NCBI GenBank assembly: GCA_947457325.1
Contig: CANGVU010000050.1
Location: 1-7,533, forward strand
DNA from: Flavobacteriales bacterium
Lineage (GTDB): Bacteria > Bacteroidota > Bacteroidia > Flavobacteriales_D > Sanyastnellaceae
Direction: 5' to 3'
DNA length: 7,533 bases
In this document: positions 5,131 through 7,533 of the stretch, in pieces
How the letters are laid out: every line of letters begins with the position of its first letter
Numbering within the stretch: position 1 is the first letter of the stretch
Made by a program: the position numbers and the translations under genes
The notes under the pieces: generated by a model
Told to the model about the DNA's origin: nothing
The model's database searches: none
Seen by the model: only the letters and a program-made list of their open reading frames with translations

Positions 5131-6528
5131 ATGATTCTTGTCCGCTTCACTTTAATGTTACTTTTTTCAACACCGTTTTGGGCTATTTCCAAAACACCCC
5201 AATACAAATGCTATAAATCAACATCCGATACTCTTCCAAAGCAATATTTGCTTATCAATGGCCCCGATACCATTGTTCAGTCTGATAATCTTACAGCATT
5301 CCAGGACAAGACAATACAGTATTTGAAGCGCTACTGGAACAAAGGATATGCCCTGGCGCGGTGTGAATTGATGCCATCAGAAAGTGATATCAGCACAGTA
5401 AATTATTTATTCATTCAAGGCAAGTCGATTACCAAAGGGAAAATAACGGGTTGGAACGCTGAAATAATGGATGAGCGGCTAGCACCCTTTGTATTGGACT
5501 GGAGAAAAGGAAGACTGCTCACCTCTCAAATGTCAAATTATTCCGGAAATGGATATGGTATTCAAATCAGCAGCACTGAATTGTTTTTTGAGGACAGTAT
5601 AGCACAATTGAAGGTGAACATGGGACCTTCCAATAATCAGTACTTTGACGGATTAATGGGTCTTCAACAAATTGAAGGAAAATCCGTTTTGGTTGGCGAT
5701 TTCAAGATCAATTGGATCAATTCACTGAAAAAGGGAGAGTCATTGTTTCTTCGCTGGCAGCGGCAAGATGTTTCTACGCAAAGATTGGAGCTGAAAGCGG
5801 AGATACCATTTATTTTTCACCGAGCTTTTGGATGGACCAACTACTTTGACTTTTACAGAAAGAAAGATCAAGTTTTTCAAACCCATTTGAAATCTCAATT
5901 GCTGTTTCACCTGCAAAACCAACAAACGTGGTCCAGTGGGATTGAAGTAAAAAACAACCAAAGTTTAAGAACTGGGGATCAACTCTACAGCCAACATCAA
6001 TTGTGGGTGAATACCTGGAGCGATCAAAATCTGATATTAGAATTTGCCGCTGGCAGAAGAAAAGCAACACAAACCATTTCAGATTCGCTCGTAAAGAAAA
6101 ATGACAAACTGTACCGCTGGGAGTGCCATTGGCTTCATGGATGGGAACAAAAAGCATGGGTTCTGAATGTGAAGTTGCACAGTATGGGCTACTATGCCCC
6201 ACAATTGGAAATGGCTGAGATGCTGCGCATCGGTGGACCAAAGAACATTCGAGGATTTAATGTTGAATCGATTTTTGTATCCCTATGGAACGGATTTCAG
6301 AGTGAGTGGGGCTATCAACTCCCTAATGTATTGGGCTATCTCTTTGCTGACGGAGGAATAAGTCAAACTTTGGCCATTCGCAATTTCCATCAATCCTATG
6401 GTTTGGGAGCCAGAATTAACAGAAATGACATCCAGCTGTCATTAGAATATGGTTGGGGAATCTTCCCAAAACAGTCCATTGATTTTAGACAAGGCATTTT
6501 GCATATTGGGTTTAACCAAAGATTTTAA
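5131..6528 (+). CDS. Short Omp85/BamA-superfamily outer-membrane protein
   Basis: A 465-aa outer-membrane protein. Residues 1-20 (MILVRFTLMLLFSTPFWAIS) form a signal peptide. Residues about 40-110 look like a single POTRA-type unit: the helix and turn TIQYLKRYWNKGYALARCEL, then VNYLFIQGKSITKGKITGWN. The remainder is a barrel of alternating strands. The Omp85 signature is visible at RIGGPKNIRGF (366-376), which corresponds to the conserved Arg-Gly-Phe/Tyr of loop L6 in BamA, TamA and FhaC. It is followed by E392 and YLFADGG (403-409), and the protein ends in GILHIGFNQRF with the C-terminal Phe typical of barrel proteins. At 465 aa it is much shorter than BamA and closer to single-POTRA forms. 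I chose ATG 5131 because it puts the hydrophobic core directly at the N-terminus; ATG 5098 would add charged residues. Role (protein insertion, secretion or other) unknown. Confidence 0.82.
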   Translation: MILVRFTLMLLFSTPFWAISKTPQYKCYKSTSDTLPKQYLLINGPDTIVQSDNLTAFQDKTIQYLKRYWNKGYALARCELMPSESDISTVNYLFIQGKSITKGKITGWNAEIMDERLAPFVLDWRKGRLLTSQMSNYSGNGYGIQISSTELFFEDSIAQLKVNMGPSNNQYFDGLMGLQQIEGKSVLVGDFKINWINSLKKGESLFLRWQRQDVSTQRLELKAEIPFIFHRAFGWTNYFDFYRKKDQVFQTHLKSQLLFHLQNQQTWSSGIEVKNNQSLRTGDQLYSQHQLWVNTWSDQNLILEFAAGRRKATQTISDSLVKKNDKLYRWECHWLHGWEQKAWVLNVKLHSMGYYAPQLEMAEMLRIGGPKNIRGFNVESIFVSLWNGFQSEWGYQLPNVLGYLFADGGISQTLAIRNFHQSYGLGARINRNDIQLSLEYGWGIFPKQSIDFRQGILHIGFNQRF

Positions 6529-6543
6529 GCGACAATGATGTTG

Positions 6544-6551
6544 TACATTTG
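6544..6551 (+). promoter_or_regulatory. Candidate -7 promoter element of the GWxTD gene
   Basis: TACATTTG matches TAnnTTTG and ends 5 nt before the ATG at 6557 (spacer AGGCA), the same spacing as at the lipA operon. No TTG is seen at the -33 distance. With only 28 bp between this gene and the Omp85-like gene, read-through from upstream is also likely. Confidence 0.35.
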
Positions 6552-6556
6552 AGGCA

Positions 6557-7533
6557 ATGATTGCAAAAGGGCATAATTTTTTGTTGATTTTGACTTACTG
6601 CTTGACCTGGATATCTTGTCAAACAGTACAACCTGCGACATCCAAAGAAAATACCAGCCCCAAACGATACAATTGGCACCAAAGACAGATACATCCTAGC
6701 TTTGGCATAGTGGATCGCGACTCTATCCATGGAACCACGATTGAAGTTCAAGTCAACACAGCTGAATTCATTGCTGAGATGCCTTCTTTTTTGGAGTTCA
6801 ACGCACATGTACTGGTGAATGATAGTGTTATTCTTTACCAAAAAAGATTTCAAATCAACGCTCTTCCCCCAGCAGCGCGTGGAATCTGGCACGGGCGAGT
6901 AAATATCCCAAGGAAAGGGCAATACCTTCAAGATGTCGTTTTAAAATTCGGGCCCAATGGCTTGTCGGATCAATTTTACTTGAACTGGGAATTGGGAGAA
7001 AGTGGTTGGAAATCCAATCATTATTTACAAACCTATTTTTTGGAAGCTGGTAAAACGCTGATTCGTTCAGGTAAAGGGAAAGCTGTTTTTGCTTCACTGT
7101 CCGATAAACTTCCTTCGCCACCATTCTCCACCAATCCACCCTATGTGCCAGATGCTTATGATAATGTTTCTGTTGATAGCATTCAAACACAAGCGGGGGC
7201 TTACATTTTTAGCAAAGACAGTGCGCAATCTGTTAATGAAATAATTTACGCCATGGATGCCAACATTCATCCTCAATATCCAGAATGGATCACAACCAGT
7301 GAAATGGCAGGTCCCATGCGTTATCTGTGTTCGAAAGAAGAATATGACAAAATAGCCAAATCAACAGATGGACCTGAAAATGCCATGGAGAAATTCTGGA
7401 TTCAATCCGCTGGTGGTAAAGAAAAAGCGCGAGGACTTATCAAGACCTATTACCAGCGTGTATGGGATGCCAACTATCATTTCACCAGTTATGCCGAAGG
7501 ATGGAAAACAGACAGAGGTATGATTTACCTCGT
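6557..7533 (+). CDS. GWxTD-domain lipoprotein, N-terminal part (3' end outside the window)
   Basis: An open frame of 325 codons that runs off the right edge. It starts at the only in-frame ATG, since a TGA lies 21 nt upstream. The N-terminus MIAKGHNFLLILTYCLTWISCQT is a signal sequence with a probable lipidation site at C21; WISC is a loose lipobox, tolerated in Bacteroidota. Residues about 40-165 look like a beta-rich domain (TTIEVQVNTAEFIAEM, LEFNAHVLVNDSVILYQKRF). The last visible residues include YYQRVWDANYHFTSYAEGWKTDRGMIYL (298-325), which carries the defining GWxTD motif (GWKTD, 315-319) and the RGxIY strand of the GWxTD domain, an uncharacterised module mainly of Bacteroidota and relatives. 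The gene follows the Omp85-like gene by 28 nt, so a shared transcript is plausible. Function unknown; an envelope-associated lipoprotein is the best description. Confidence 0.87.
   Translation, partial: MIAKGHNFLLILTYCLTWISCQTVQPATSKENTSPKRYNWHQRQIHPSFGIVDRDSIHGTTIEVQVNTAEFIAEMPSFLEFNAHVLVNDSVILYQKRFQINALPPAARGIWHGRVNIPRKGQYLQDVVLKFGPNGLSDQFYLNWELGESGWKSNHYLQTYFLEAGKTLIRSGKGKAVFASLSDKLPSPPFSTNPPYVPDAYDNVSVDSIQTQAGAYIFSKDSAQSVNEIIYAMDANIHPQYPEWITTSEMAGPMRYLCSKEEYDKIAKSTDGPENAMEKFWIQSAGGKEKARGLIKTYYQRVWDANYHFTSYAEGWKTDRGMIYL

Noticed and set aside
5100..5207. Longer 75-codon version of the small minus-strand peptide gene.
   Set aside because: The extra 36 residues precede a perfect signal sequence, run through the -7 element and overlap the start of the Omp85-like gene.
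6535..6552. Five-codon mini reading frame (MMLYI) before the GWxTD gene, as a possible leader peptide.
   Set aside because: Too short to judge, no associated hairpins or codon pattern, and it overlaps the -7-like element.
6697..6704. TAGCTTTG, a further match to the -7 consensus.
   Set aside because: It lies inside the GWxTD coding region with no gene start nearby; one or more chance matches are expected in this length.
6512..7276. Minus-strand open frames opposite the GWxTD gene.
   Set aside because: They overlap each other and a plus-strand frame with clear signal peptide and GWxTD motif, and show no recognisable domain; they are shadows.
1..7533. tRNA, rRNA, CRISPR array, insertion sequence, phage or toxin-antitoxin elements.
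   Set aside because: No cloverleaf, spaced direct repeats, terminal inverted repeats, transposase or integrase motifs were seen; the window is dense ordinary chromosome.

Overview
The window is a compact, roughly 40-45% GC stretch of a Bacteroidota genome, most likely of the order Flavobacteriales. The evidence is the gene families (a Bacteroidota-type LepB tail, a WbqC-family protein, a DUF3467 protein, a YjjG-type HAD phosphatase, a short Omp85-like barrel and a GWxTD-domain lipoprotein), the near absence of Shine-Dalgarno sequences, and four copies of the Bacteroidota -7 promoter element TAnnTTTG just upstream of start codons. There is no sign of mobile DNA, CRISPR or RNA genes, and no stretch over 100 bases lacks a gene.

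Layout, left to right. (1) Plus strand, 1-902: the 3' end of lepB (signal peptidase I) and, 3 nt later, a WbqC-family gene. (2) Minus strand, 4512 down to 862: a five-gene operon reading outer-membrane protein -> lipA -> GAPDH -> yjjG-like phosphatase -> DUF3467. The genes are joined by a 4-bp ATGA overlap, a 1-bp TAATG overlap, an 8-bp overlap and a 1-nt gap, so translation is probably coupled throughout. The last gene overlaps the 3' end of the WbqC gene by 41 bp, and a good minus-strand intrinsic terminator lies inside the WbqC coding sequence (715-742). (3) Plus strand, 4568-4987: an OsmC-family peroxiredoxin-like gene, transcribed divergently from the operon. (4) Minus strand, 4980-5099: a 39-codon exported or lipoprotein gene, convergent with osmC. 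(5) Plus strand, 5131 to the window end: a 465-aa Omp85-superfamily outer-membrane protein, then the first 325 codons of a GWxTD-domain lipoprotein.

Functionally this is mainly core metabolism and envelope biology: protein export (LepB), lipoate synthesis (LipA), central carbon metabolism (GAPDH), nucleotide housecleaning (YjjG-like), organic peroxide defence (OsmC) and outer-membrane proteins. I found no convincing undescribed system. The points most worth a second look are two terminator-like hairpins buried in one coding gene, a sequence-divergent GAPDH locked into the lipA operon, two -7 elements only 5 nt from start codons (possible near-leaderless mRNAs), the 39-aa Cys-containing exported peptide, and the short Omp85/GWxTD pair.
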